The notes: generated from the letters alone by a model not told the origin. A stretch of 35,849 bases of DNA from Syntrophaceae bacterium (GCA_003141195.1 PLLC01000018.1:1-35849); one strand, 5' to 3'. Shown: positions 16,963-25,126, numbered from the stretch's first letter. Made by a program: numbers and translations.

Positions 16963-19900
16963 TTAATAACTAATAACCACGATACCTGAACCGCCTGCAG
17001 AACCATAGGTACCAGCTGCTGCTGCATTACCTCCACCACCATTACCAGTATTAGCCGCACCAGTGACGCCAGAACCAAAGTTTCCACCAACAGCATATGT
17101 TATAGAGGTTCCACTAATTGAAGAGGCTCTTCCAGGGCCTTCTGTACCTCCAGAAGCAGCTCCACCTGCACCTCCTCCACCACCAGAGAGATATGTAGCA
17201 GTTCCAGCAGCACCATTAAACCCATAACCAGTTAAAGGACTTGTACTTCCCTGAGTTGCTGAACCACCAGCACCAGAATATTGCCCCCCTCCTCCACCAC
17301 CACTTCCACCGTTTTGACCAGTTTTATTAGGAGTGCCGTTATATCTTGCTCCACCACCGCCACCACCGTTCGCAGTATATGTTGTTGTTCCCGAGAAAAC
17401 TGAGTTTCCTCCATTGTTTCCACGAGTATTCGGTAAGACACCGGCTCCTCCGGCTCCAACCGTTACAGTATAAGAACGAGCAGTTAAGGACAAGGTTCCT
17501 TGTAACAACCCTCCACCACCACCTCCTCCTCCGTATGCAATGGCAGTCAATCCGCCTCCGCCTCCGCCACCACCCGCAACAATGAGAACCTGAGCCGAAG
17601 ATACGGCAGCAGCACATGATAATGTACCGGAAGAAGTGAACGTATGAATCGTTTTACCTCCAGAATAAATTGGATTTCCACCGGAACCACATGTAGGCAC
17701 AGCAGTGTTCTCAGTCACCCTGCTCGCCGCATTATAGTTGGTGCCGCCGGCCTGGTCGTATTGAACCACGCAGGTTCCTGTGACGGCATTCATCGTAAAA
17801 GTGGCCCCGTTGTTCGTGCAGACGCTCATACTGCCGCTACTGTATGCAACTGGCAGATTGGAACTCGCCGTGGCGGCCACCGTGAACGACGAGTTATACG
17901 CAGCACCCGCAGGCGCGTGTGTGGTTACCGTAATCGTCTGGCTGCCATTGTTAATCACGAAGGAACCGCTGGCCGAACCCTGGTAGTTGGTATTGTTGAT
18001 CGTCGCCGTCACCGGGTAGGTGCCCGCGTTTGTCTGCGGAGCGCCGGTCCAGACGATGGTGAGACCAGCCGGATTCGTGGTCGCGGTCGGTGTAAGTGCG
18101 CTGCCTGTGTAAGTCTGGGTCATGCTGCCGAGAGTTACGGTGGCTGTGGTCTTGTTAATCACGAAGGAGCCGCTGGCCGAACCCTGGTAGTTGGTGTCAT
18201 TGACCGTCGCTGTCACCGTGTAGGTGCCCGCGTTGGTCTGCGGAGCGTTGGTCCAGACGATGGTGAGACCGGCCGGAGTCGTGGTCGCGGTCGGTGTAAG
18301 TGCGCTGCCTGTGTAGGTCTGGGTCATGTTGCTGAGGGTGACCGTGGCTGTGCCCTTGCCGACTGTCAATGTGAACGCCTTGGTTATCTTCTGCTCTGCT
18401 GAGCAACTGCCGGTTGCCTGCACAGTAAAAGGAGCAGACGTTACAGTGGCTGTCGGTGTGCCGCTGATGACGCCGGTTGCCGGATCGAGGTTTAAACCTG
18501 CCGGCAGCGTACCAACGGTAACCGCCCATGTATAAGTAGTGCCAACGCTGCCGCCGCTCGCGGCTAATGTTGTCGAGTACGCTGTCCCTACGGTCCCCGC
18601 TGGTAATGAAGATGCGGTGTCGATGGCAATCGCAAGACAAGACTCCCAGCGGAGTTGCGCAGTGGCGCCGCCGCCATTCTCGTAGTACTCCATTACCACC
18701 GTGTGAGAGCCGGCCGTGAGGGTTTGTGTGGCCCGGTATTCGGTTGCTGCATGATCACTCCACGCAACTGGACCACCGGGGACAACGGGGAGGAGGCTGA
18801 GACTGGCACCATCGACCGAGACGCGGACGCCATCATCAGCGGTAGCGATGAAGGTGTACACGCCTGCCGGGAGGGTGAACGCGCCTGTCCACCTTGCTGA
18901 GAATTGGTCAACGGGGATGCTGCTGTCAGGGCTGCCACCTCCCCAGTCGAAGTCCAGGGGGTATGCGTCGCAGCGCATGAGTGCAGGCGACCCCGTGAGA
19001 TTCATGTTGGCGAAGTACTCACCCAGGAACTGTCCTGGACAGCCCTGCTCCCAGCGGAGTCGAGCAACGGCACCGCCGCCATTCTCGTAGTACTCCATGA
19101 CCACGGTGTGAGAGCCGGCCGTGAGGGTTTTCATGGCCGTATATGTGGTTTCTCCCTGCTCCTTCCATTGATTGATGATGAGGTCGCCATCGACCCAGAC
19201 GCGGACGCCATCATCAGCGGCAGCGATGAAGTTGTAGGTCCCGGCCGAAAACGTGAACTGGCCTGTCCACCTTGCTGAGAATTGGTCAGCGGGGATGCTG
19301 GGGTCAGGACTGCCGATTCCCCAGTTGAAGTTCAGGGGCGATGCGTCGCAGCGCGTGAGCGCAGGTGACCCAGCGAGAGTCATGTTGTTGAAGTAATCAC
19401 CCACGAACTGTCCTGCTGAACAGGCAACACCCGACTGGGTGACCAGGAAAGACTGTCCGGCTACGTTTATATTGCCGGTCCTCGTTGCGCCAGTATTATT
19501 GGCGGCCACGGTATAGTTGACCGTTCCATTGCCTTGACCATATTGTCCTCCTGTAATCGTGATCCAGTTGGCAGTGCTTGAGACCGAGGCCTCCCAGTAA
19601 CAGGTCGATGATGTTGCGACGGCAAAGCTTCCTGAACCGCCTGCCGCTGGATGCGTTAGGGAAGCAGCGGGGGTGAGGGTATAACTACATGGAGAGGTTG
19701 CCTCCTGCTGCGGGAAAAAGACTTTTAAATTTGCAAGGTTTATGTTCTGACCCCCGCGGGTAGCCGTGCCCGACGACTCTGTGAAACCAAAGAAGATCTT
19801 ACTGAAATCACTGTGATCCTGCGCTGAAAGGCTAACTGTCCTGCTAACGGTTATCGTCGCAATCCCAGTGGGCAACGGCACAGTAACGTCCTGAAATTCG

Positions 19901-21375
19901 CTCTGCGTGAGACCGGAAAGAGTACTCGACCGCACGATCCAGGCCGTGATCTGATAATTATATGTGCCGGTTGTGGCTGTATCCGGCGTCGGACGCACAA
20001 TTTCCATCCTGACGCTGTATTTATTCCCGTCTTCCATCCAGTTGACTGCCGTGTCTTCATGGTAACCCCCACTGACTCCAGGGACTCCAGGAACCGAGTT
20101 CATGGGATCCCCGCCCGGTGTACCTTCACCTGCACCGTGCTTGTTGTCGTCATAGCTGTTAGAAACGCCTGTACAGCTTGTACCGGCGGCAGTTCTGGCG
20201 CCCCAGAAGATAAGCGCCGCATGATTCTTATTGGAGTAATCGTTTCTGCTGCCGGCCGAACAGATATTGGTAGGCTGTAGGAGATAACATGCCTTCACTG
20301 TTCCGACAATCGGGTCGCCAAATGCCGTTCCGTTGCTCGTTATGGTGGTGTTATCGCAAACTACAGGACTGGTTAAATTAGACTTGGTAAAATAGTGGCC
20401 GCCCGCACCATACCTCACGGTCGCTGTACCGCCGTTGAAGGTGCAGGTTCCGCCCTCCACCGCGCACGATTGCGATTGGTATGTAGAAGATCCTTCCTGA
20501 TTGGGATAGGTGTCGAACTCCAGGGCCATTTTCGGAGGTTTCAGGCCGAGCTGGTCAGCGGTATTCCCCGGGCCGGCATACCCCAGTAGTTCACCCTCGG
20601 AGGTAGTCCCCATCCCGCCGGTACGGTCCTTTGTATTATTGATGGCGCTCATAACCGCGAAGGTAAGCCCATCGGCATAGTCCGTGCTCGTGGTAGAGTT
20701 ATCTGGGAGTAAAAATGTAAATTCGAAATACGCGCGGAGGCCCAAACCAAAACTGCACGAACCGCCATTGCAGGAACCATTGGTGCTGGTCCCCTTATAC
20801 CAGATGGAGCCATAGCTGTTAGGAGCAGTTCCGTCAGTACCAGTCCCCTTGCCCATATCTACGGTATTATCAGCGGGTTTATTGATATCACTATCAGGAC
20901 CAGGGTTTATCACGATGACAGGATGGGCTGGATCATTTGTGTTTGGTTGCCAATTGTTCGGGGCGAAAGGTATAGTAGGGCCACTCCAGGCCGTTACAAT
21001 GTTAAAGTCACTAGCGAGCTGCCTGAAGGCCGCCAGGAAAGTACCCTGGTTAACTTTACCTACGGATTTGTACTGTTTTTTGCCTCCGGAGATGGGAGTA
21101 CTCGTGATCGTGAAGCATTGACCGCCCGACATACAATAGGTGGTGCCCTGTGGGGAAAAGCCCTCTGGGGGAGATGCAATATTGGCACTATTGAAGGCGG
21201 CATACCGCATACCGGCCTTTGCGAGTTGATAAGCATTATAGTCTCTGCCTGCCAGAAGCTCGCCGAAAGTGGAGGACGTTGTAATGGTATAGATGCCTGC
21301 GCCGAGCGCGGCCATCATGACCATGGCTATGATAAGGGTAATCAGAGCAAACCCCTTTTGTTTTTTAAATCGCAT
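16963..21375 (-). CDS. Giant modular prepilin: lectin, BACON, PA14, Ig/MBG, Gly-rich
   Basis: A 1470-residue protein with a prepilin N-terminus (MRFKKQKG before FALITLIIAMVMM; Thr at +5 instead of Glu, as in tip pilins) at the end of a prepilin operon. Rough domain order: prepilin helix 1-55; legume-lectin/concanavalin-like domain about 125-555 (YFEFTFLLPD, DYADGLTFAVMSA, KMALEFDTYPN); BACON-like domain 563-648; two PA14 domains 654-776 and 781-911 (each with FSARWTG, ADDGVRV, HTVVMEYYENGGG); putative Ig (He_PIG) about 915-1005 (GLNLDPATGVISGTP); two nearly identical MBG-like repeats 1008-1143; another Ig-like stretch 1145-1220; glycine-rich domain about 1235-1470 ending GGSGIVVISY. Start: GGAGG 5 nt before the ATG. 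It is probably a surface adhesin carried on a pilus or pseudopilus tip. The prepilin-plus-lectin architecture recalls MshP and MshQ fused; I did not see the MshQ C-terminal domain. The ligand is unknown. Confidence 0.88.
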   Translation of the reverse strand: MRFKKQKGFALITLIIAMVMMAALGAGIYTITTSSTFGELLAGRDYNAYQLAKAGMRYAAFNSANIASPPEGFSPQGTTYCMSGGQCFTITSTPISGGKKQYKSVGKVNQGTFLAAFRQLASDFNIVTAWSGPTIPFAPNNWQPNTNDPAHPVIVINPGPDSDINKPADNTVDMGKGTGTDGTAPNSYGSIWYKGTSTNGSCNGGSCSFGLGLRAYFEFTFLLPDNSTTSTDYADGLTFAVMSAINNTKDRTGGMGTTSEGELLGYAGPGNTADQLGLKPPKMALEFDTYPNQEGSSTYQSQSCAVEGGTCTFNGGTATVRYGAGGHYFTKSNLTSPVVCDNTTITSNGTAFGDPIVGTVKACYLLQPTNICSAGSRNDYSNKNHAALIFWGARTAAGTSCTGVSNSYDDNKHGAGEGTPGGDPMNSVPGVPGVSGGYHEDTAVNWMEDGNKYSVRMEIVRPTPDTATTGTYNYQITAWIVRSSTLSGLTQSEFQDVTVPLPTGIATITVSRTVSLSAQDHSDFSKIFFGFTESSGTATRGGQNINLANLKVFFPQQEATSPCSYTLTPAASLTHPAAGGSGSFAVATSSTCYWEASVSSTANWITITGGQYGQGNGTVNYTVAANNTGATRTGNINVAGQSFLVTQSGVACSAGQFVGDYFNNMTLAGSPALTRCDASPLNFNWGIGSPDPSIPADQFSARWTGQFTFSAGTYNFIAAADDGVRVWVDGDLIINQWKEQGETTYTAMKTLTAGSHTVVMEYYENGGGAVARLRWEQGCPGQFLGEYFANMNLTGSPALMRCDAYPLDFDWGGGSPDSSIPVDQFSARWTGAFTLPAGVYTFIATADDGVRVSVDGASLSLLPVVPGGPVAWSDHAATEYRATQTLTAGSHTVVMEYYENGGGATAQLRWESCLAIAIDTASSLPAGTVGTAYSTTLAASGGSVGTTYTWAVTVGTLPAGLNLDPATGVISGTPTATVTSAPFTVQATGSCSAEQKITKAFTLTVGKGTATVTLSNMTQTYTGSALTPTATTTPAGLTIVWTNAPQTNAGTYTVTATVNDTNYQGSASGSFVINKTTATVTLGSMTQTYTGSALTPTATTNPAGLTIVWTGAPQTNAGTYPVTATINNTNYQGSASGSFVINNGSQTITVTTHAPAGAAYNSSFTVAATASSNLPVAYSSGSMSVCTNNGATFTMNAVTGTCVVQYDQAGGTNYNAASRVTENTAVPTCGSGGNPIYSGGKTIHTFTSSGTLSCAAAVSSAQVLIVAGGGGGGGGLTAIAYGGGGGGGGLLQGTLSLTARSYTVTVGAGGAGVLPNTRGNNGGNSVFSGTTTYTANGGGGGGARYNGTPNKTGQNGGSGGGGGGQYSGAGGSATQGSTSPLTGYGFNGAAGTATYLSGGGGGAGGAASGGTEGPGRASSISGTSITYAVGGNFGSGVTGAANTGNGGGGNAAAAGTYGSAGGSGIVVISY
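17953..18360. repeat. Two tandem 204-bp repeats (MBG-like modules)
   Basis: Units at 17953-18156 and 18157-18360, exactly 204 bp each, are nearly identical at the DNA level and encode two 68-residue MBG-like modules (ATVTL, MTQTYTGSALTPTATT, GLTIVWT, APQTNAGTY). Few substitutions separate them, including at synonymous sites, so the duplication is recent or kept uniform by gene conversion. Confidence 0.85.
18643..19416. repeat. Diverged tandem duplication encoding two PA14 domains
   Basis: The blocks 19048-19416 and 18643-19035 encode two PA14 domains in tandem. Similarity is strongest where both encode TAGSHTVVMEYYENGGGA (near 18660-18715 and 19075-19130). The second copy carries a short insertion in its middle, so this duplication is older than that of the MBG-like modules. 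Confidence 0.8.
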
Positions 21376-21386
21376 ATATCCCTCCG

Positions 21387-21917
21387 TTAGTAGGATTCCT
21401 GTATGAAGACGGTGTTGTTATTAAAGCTTATTGGTGTGTTATTCGCACCGCTGATCGTGAGGTTGATGTCAACCCGTCGTATATTCGCCGGTGTCGCTGT
21501 TGAAGTGCCCGCGGCATAAAAGTAAGTCAGGGTAAACGCCGTGACATGGTCAATCAGGGTGGTTGCCGTTCCACTATCAACTGCAATCGTAATATTTGCA
21601 TTTGAATATGTGATGATATTGGTAACTGGAGCAGTTCCTTGAAGCCTTGTGTAAATGATCGAGTCTGTACCGGCTGTTGTAATGGCCGTTGCGGCGCCAA
21701 GTTCCTTGACAATGCGGGCTATGGCTATCTGGGCTTTCTGAACAGTTTCCGCATTTTGTTTGGCAAAGACATAGCCCTCCGCGATCTTAACCAGCCCCAT
21801 CCCCGCAATAGCGGCCATAATGCCGATCAGCACCAGAGAGACAATCACTTCGATCAGAGTGAAAGCCTTTTCATTCGACATGCGTCTGTGCATTTTACGA
21901 AGCATTTTCTTCACCAT
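21387..21917 (-). CDS. Prepilin-like protein with Ala at -1
   Basis: A 176-residue prepilin. The leader MVKKMLRKMHRRMSNEKA precedes FTLIEVIVSLVLIGIMAAIAG, with Glu at +5. Position -1 is Ala rather than the near-invariant Gly; prepilin peptidases can accept this but usually cut it less well. The C-terminal part is Thr/Ala-rich beta sequence (ANIRRVDINLTISG) without cysteines. ATG at 21917 overlaps the stop of the upstream prepilin (ATGGTGA); a downstream ATG (MSNEKA) would give a shorter leader. It is followed 12 nt later by the giant prepilin gene. Layout is broadly like MshO or PulG-type minor pilins. Confidence 0.85.
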   Translation of the reverse strand: MVKKMLRKMHRRMSNEKAFTLIEVIVSLVLIGIMAAIAGMGLVKIAEGYVFAKQNAETVQKAQIAIARIVKELGAATAITTAGTDSIIYTRLQGTAPVTNIITYSNANITIAVDSGTATTLIDHVTAFTLTYFYAAGTSTATPANIRRVDINLTISGANNTPISFNNNTVFIQESY

Positions 21918-22795
21918 AACACAAACAAGGTCGTCAGTGTCTCATCGGTCCGGTTGGGAACAGTCGTTGGGAGCCCGATGGTGACCTTGAGATATTTTCC
22001 ATAATCCTGGTCGATCGTTGAGCCGGTGAGGTCCACTTCCGTTGCCGGGCTGACGCTCGTATTGAATTTGATGAACCTGTTCTGGATGACGTGATAGCTG
22101 ACACTGGCCGTATCATTAGGAAGGGTTTGGGTAATGTCCCGTCCTTCCGCGCCGATGAGGGTCTGCAGGATCACTGTCGGTACCGTGCTGCTGCTCCATC
22201 GCCATGTGACCGTACCATCGATTGGGGTCACTGTGCTGCCAATGGTTGTCGCTGATGCCCAGATCGGTGTTGAGCCGCCGCTTGTCCCCCCACCAGTGGT
22301 TACATACTGGTTACTTCCATTTACAACAATGCTGTTTGCGCTATAAATCTTGCCTGATTGCCACGCCTGATCGACCAGCGGCGCCAGCGTCGGCGCCGCG
22401 CCGTTCTGTGTCCATGTTAAGGAGCCGTCGGGAACCGTGCCTGCTGCCGGCCAGGTTGGTTCCGGGCAGGGGGAGGGGGAGCTGCAGCTTGTCCCGCCTC
22501 CAGTAATGTACTTAAACCCGTTTCTGTTCAACGTCGTGGGAACAATGATGGTGCCTGCGGCGTACGTCGTGTTCGGCTTCCAGCGGGAATACTGACCGTA
22601 TTGGGCCGAGATTTTTTCCAGGATCTCATTTAAGCTTGCCACCGCATTCAGCCGGAAAATGGGAATAGAGCTCTGGGTAATCGATGTCCCGAAATAGGAG
22701 GTCATCATGGCTGCGACAACCGCGACAATTACAATGGTAATAATCACTTCAATCAGGGTGAACCCGGATTCTGAATCATTTTCCCGTGGCTTCAT
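21911..22795 (-). CDS. Prepilin carrying two tail-fibre-type beta modules
   Basis: A 294-residue prepilin (leader MKPRENDSESG, then FTLIEVIITIVIVAVVAAMM, Gly -1 and Glu +5). After the helix it holds two copies of a Trp/Gly-rich module: about residues 71-132 (WKPNTTYAAGTIIVP, then EPTWPAAGTVPDGSLTW) and 144-201 (WQSGKIYSANSIVV, then TPIWASATTIG and IDGTVTWRW). The pattern Trp, Tyr, Gly, Val then PTWP and DGTVTW is one I know from phage tail fibres and carbohydrate-binding proteins; that link is from memory. The last 90 residues return to minor-pilin-like sequence ending TTLFVLW. It shares a 7-nt overlap with the next prepilin gene. Confidence 0.82.
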   Translation of the reverse strand: MKPRENDSESGFTLIEVIITIVIVAVVAAMMTSYFGTSITQSSIPIFRLNAVASLNEILEKISAQYGQYSRWKPNTTYAAGTIIVPTTLNRNGFKYITGGGTSCSSPSPCPEPTWPAAGTVPDGSLTWTQNGAAPTLAPLVDQAWQSGKIYSANSIVVNGSNQYVTTGGGTSGGSTPIWASATTIGSTVTPIDGTVTWRWSSSTVPTVILQTLIGAEGRDITQTLPNDTASVSYHVIQNRFIKFNTSVSPATEVDLTGSTIDQDYGKYLKVTIGLPTTVPNRTDETLTTLFVLW

Positions 22796-22799
22796 GGTT

Positions 22800-23258
22800 T
22801 TATATATCCTGTATATATCCTGTAATATTGTTAACCTTAAAGGCTTTAGTAACTCCGCCCTGACTCAGGGTAATCGTGATATCCGCTCCCGGGTTACCCC
22901 AGGAATCAAAAGCGACCGTTGGGGTTGTTGTACTCGTTACACCGGACGGAAAGGTGTGCGTGCTGGAATTTTCAGAAGGGAGATTGATGGACACAGCAGT
23001 CCCGCCGCTGACGGGTACGTTTGTAATGGTATAGGAGGTACTGCTTGTAAAAACGATGCCCCATGAGGTCGACGTATCATCACTCAAAGCCTTCAATTGC
23101 GCATATCTCAGATGCGATTTTAAGATATCCGTCTGCGGGATCAACTCATTCTGGTTTGACCCGACACGGCTGGCGGCAACGGCCGCGAAGATGCCGAGAA
23201 TGATCAGCACGGCAATCACCTCGATCAGGGTGAATCCCTTGTTGTCAGATGTTTTCAT
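22800..23258 (-). CDS. GspH/FimT-like prepilin
   Basis: Prepilin of about 152 residues with leader MKTSDNKG and mature start FTLIEVIAVLIILGIFAAVAA (Gly -1, Glu +5). The helix is followed by LKSHLRYAQLKALSDD and strands ending AFDSWGNPGADITITL, a GspH/FimT/MshC-like pattern. The ATG at 23258 lies 2 nt past the upstream stop (TGATATG), which favours reinitiation; an ATG at 23273 is an alternative that overlaps the upstream gene and adds five residues. The next prepilin begins 4 nt after its stop. Confidence 0.82.
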   Translation of the reverse strand: MKTSDNKGFTLIEVIAVLIILGIFAAVAASRVGSNQNELIPQTDILKSHLRYAQLKALSDDTSTSWGIVFTSSTSYTITNVPVSGGTAVSINLPSENSSTHTFPSGVTSTTTPTVAFDSWGNPGADITITLSQGGVTKAFKVNNITGYIQDI

Positions 23259-23259
23259 A

Positions 23260-23892
23260 TCAAACAGGCTCATGTTTTTTACCAAGGCATACGGACCCGT
23301 TGTTGCTCCTGACTTTTTCGATACCGCAGGAGAGAGCGAGGAAAATACCCGCGGCAACGCTGATGCCGACCATTGCGGCAACGAAGGGAATCAGAACGAG
23401 GCTTAATTCCATTAACAAAAGCGCCCCGCTGATCACCACCGCTTCGATGTAGAGAAGGCTGGCAAATCTCGCCCCTTTTACACCGGCTTGCGAATTTTTT
23501 TTCAACAGAAATCCCCAGAAACCCAGCCATCCGGCCAGACATAAAGAGAGCCCCGGCTGCAGCAGAAGGAGCGGCGGAAAGAGCGCACCCGCGTCGCTGT
23601 TTTTAAAACCGCTGTTTTTAAAACCAATGAACAGAACGACGGCGAGGGCCAGGTGGGCGAAGGCGACCAGCATAAAGTATAAAGACACCTCGTCTCTGCT
23701 GATCCCTGTGTGCAGAGCCCTGATCGGGTCCAGCGTGAAGTCGCGGGGTGCGGCAATGAAATGCCATAAACGCACAAAAGCCCCTTCCTGCGGCTGCATA
23801 ATAGCGGCCATCACCCGGGGCGCAAAATCGTCCGGGGGCTCGATGGCGGGTGTTGACTTTATGAGGTCTATGATGTCCTGCTGATGTTCCAT
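23260..23892 (-). CDS. Four-helix membrane protein heading the prepilin operon
   Basis: Family not recognised. The 210-residue product has a cytoplasmic N-terminus of about 70 residues beginning MEHQQDIIDLIKSTPAIEPPDD and then FAPRVMAAIM, a pattern I associate with short N-terminal segments of anti-sigma-like or assembly proteins. Four hydrophobic segments follow (about 74-96, 104-126, 145-165, 168-192). It reads directly into the prepilin genes. A role as inner-membrane platform partner or regulator of the cluster is inference from position. ATG at 23892 has only a weak AAGAAAG ribosome site. Confidence 0.75.
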   Translation of the reverse strand: MEHQQDIIDLIKSTPAIEPPDDFAPRVMAAIMQPQEGAFVRLWHFIAAPRDFTLDPIRALHTGISRDEVSLYFMLVAFAHLALAVVLFIGFKNSGFKNSDAGALFPPLLLLQPGLSLCLAGWLGFWGFLLKKNSQAGVKGARFASLLYIEAVVISGALLLMELSLVLIPFVAAMVGISVAAGIFLALSCGIEKVRSNNGSVCLGKKHEPV

Positions 23893-24093
23893 AGATTCTT
23901 TCTTGCCCGGTGATGATTTTATTTCTTACACTATATACAGCCCGAGGTGGAAAAAAGTCACAATTATTTTTGACAAATTTTTTCCGCCTCCGTTTACCAA
24001 CTGCAGCTTCAAACCGCCCTCCATCTTTCACCACCGCAAAAAATCCAGTCCGAGATTCTTATTTGGAGCTTGGTGTCGACCTCTTAACAATTT
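23893..24093. promoter_or_regulatory. Probable control region of the giant-prepilin operon
   Basis: The region upstream of the operon contains an AT-rich dyad: GGAAAAAA...GTCA at 23949-23960 mirrored by TGAC...TTTTTTCC at 23971-23985. On the minus strand TTGTGA (23958-23963) is a possible -35 and TGTATA or TATATA the -10, but spacing is 18-20 nt and the match is weak. No sigma-54 site was seen. Confidence 0.35.
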
Positions 24094-24224
24094 GAGAGCT
24101 TTGAATTACTCCTGAAATTCGGCAAATCGTCATTCCTGCGAAAGCAGGAATCCAGTCATTTCAAGACCTTCTGGATTCCCGCCTACGCGGGAATGACAAA
24201 GTGGGGGTATTTTTCAAAGCTCTC
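24094..24224. repeat. 131-bp palindromic repeat element, copy 1
   Basis: Perfect 12-bp terminal inverted repeats GAGAGCTTTGAA (24094-24105) and TTCAAAGCTCTC (24213-24224) enclose two internal hairpins. The first (24128-24155) contains ATTCCTGCGAAAGCAGGAAT, the second (24171-24197) contains ATTCCCGCCTACGCGGGAAT. The two hairpins are themselves inverted copies. No coding content. A related copy lies at about 25623-25737. Confidence 0.85.
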
Positions 24225-24317
24225 GTAGTACAGGAGGCTATACGTAACAACCGGATGAACCATACTTTCCCTACGAACCTCTTTCCCCCTCTCAGAGGGA
24301 GAGGAAGGACCTGTTTT

Positions 24318-25094
24318 TCAAATCCGCAGAGAGAGGAAAAGCGCTATCAGATCACCCCCGAAGAAGAGGTAGACGACGGCCGCCAGACAGAGAAAAGGAC
24401 CAAACGGCACCGCATACTTCATGTCCTTACCCTGGAACAGGATGAGCGCAAGCCCAACGACGGCCCCGAGAAGCGAGCTGCCGAGGAGGATGAAGAGAAG
24501 CGATTTCCAGCCCAGAAACGCCCCCAGCATGGCGAGCAGGTTGACGTCCCCGCCGCCCATTCCCTCTCTCCCCGTCAGCGCCTCGTAGTAAACGGCCACA
24601 AAATAGAGGCTGCCGGCGCCGATCATGATCCCGAGAAAGGCGTCGATGACCGTAAGCCCCATGAACAGGACGGCCAGCACCGCGAAGACCGGAATCCCGG
24701 TCAACGTGAGGACGTGCGGGATGATCTGGTGATCAAGGTCGATGAAACTGATGACGATGAGGGTGCAGACGAAGACGAAAACGGCGGGAAAGGCGGCCGT
24801 CAGGCCGAAACGCCGGAAGAGGAGCCAGGCGAAGACCGCCGTCATGAGCTCGATCAGGGGATAGCGGAAGGAGATCTTCCCTCGGCAGTCCCGGCATCTT
24901 CCCCCGAGGAGGATAAAACTGATCAAGGGGATGTTATCGTAGAAGCGGATCGGATGGCCGCATTGCGGGCAGCGGGAGGGCGGGGAGACGATCGAGAGGC
25001 CCTCCGGGGTGCGGCCGATGCAGACGTTGAGGAAACTCCCCACGGCGGCGCCCGCCAGGGTAAAGATGACCGCCAGCCACAACGTCGAAAACAT
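24318..25094 (-). CDS. pilD: Type IV prepilin peptidase/methyltransferase
   Basis: Inner-membrane aspartyl protease that removes prepilin leaders and N-methylates the new N-terminus. The 258-residue protein has the N-terminal GSFLNVCIGRTPEG motif, the zinc-type cysteines C42, C45, C67 and C70, and the two catalytic Asp regions (FIDLDHQIIP about 117-126 and GMGGGDVNLLA about 176-186), with about seven to eight transmembrane helices. All expected active-site features are intact. GGAGG lies about 10 nt before the ATG at 25094. It is 32 nt downstream of the rfbC-like gene and presumably serves both prepilin operons nearby. Confidence 0.96.
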   Translation of the reverse strand: MFSTLWLAVIFTLAGAAVGSFLNVCIGRTPEGLSIVSPPSRCPQCGHPIRFYDNIPLISFILLGGRCRDCRGKISFRYPLIELMTAVFAWLLFRRFGLTAAFPAVFVFVCTLIVISFIDLDHQIIPHVLTLTGIPVFAVLAVLFMGLTVIDAFLGIMIGAGSLYFVAVYYEALTGREGMGGGDVNLLAMLGAFLGWKSLLFILLGSSLLGAVVGLALILFQGKDMKYAVPFGPFLCLAAVVYLFFGGDLIALFLSLRI

Positions 25095-25126
25095 GCCGCT
25101 TCACCCTCCGGCCGGGCCGCCGGCCC

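Noticed and set aside
16714-16989. Plus-strand 91-codon open frame
   Set aside because: It covers the terminator stem at 16918-16948 and the end of the giant prepilin gene, has no ribosome site and no recognisable motif.
17232-17585. Short open frames with Val/Leu/Glu- or Arg-rich repeats
   Set aside because: They are alternative-frame translations of the poly-glycine codons of the giant prepilin.
24128-24197. CRISPR-like repeated hairpins
   Set aside because: The two GTCATTCC hairpins are inverted copies inside a terminal-repeat element, with no regular spacers and no cas genes.
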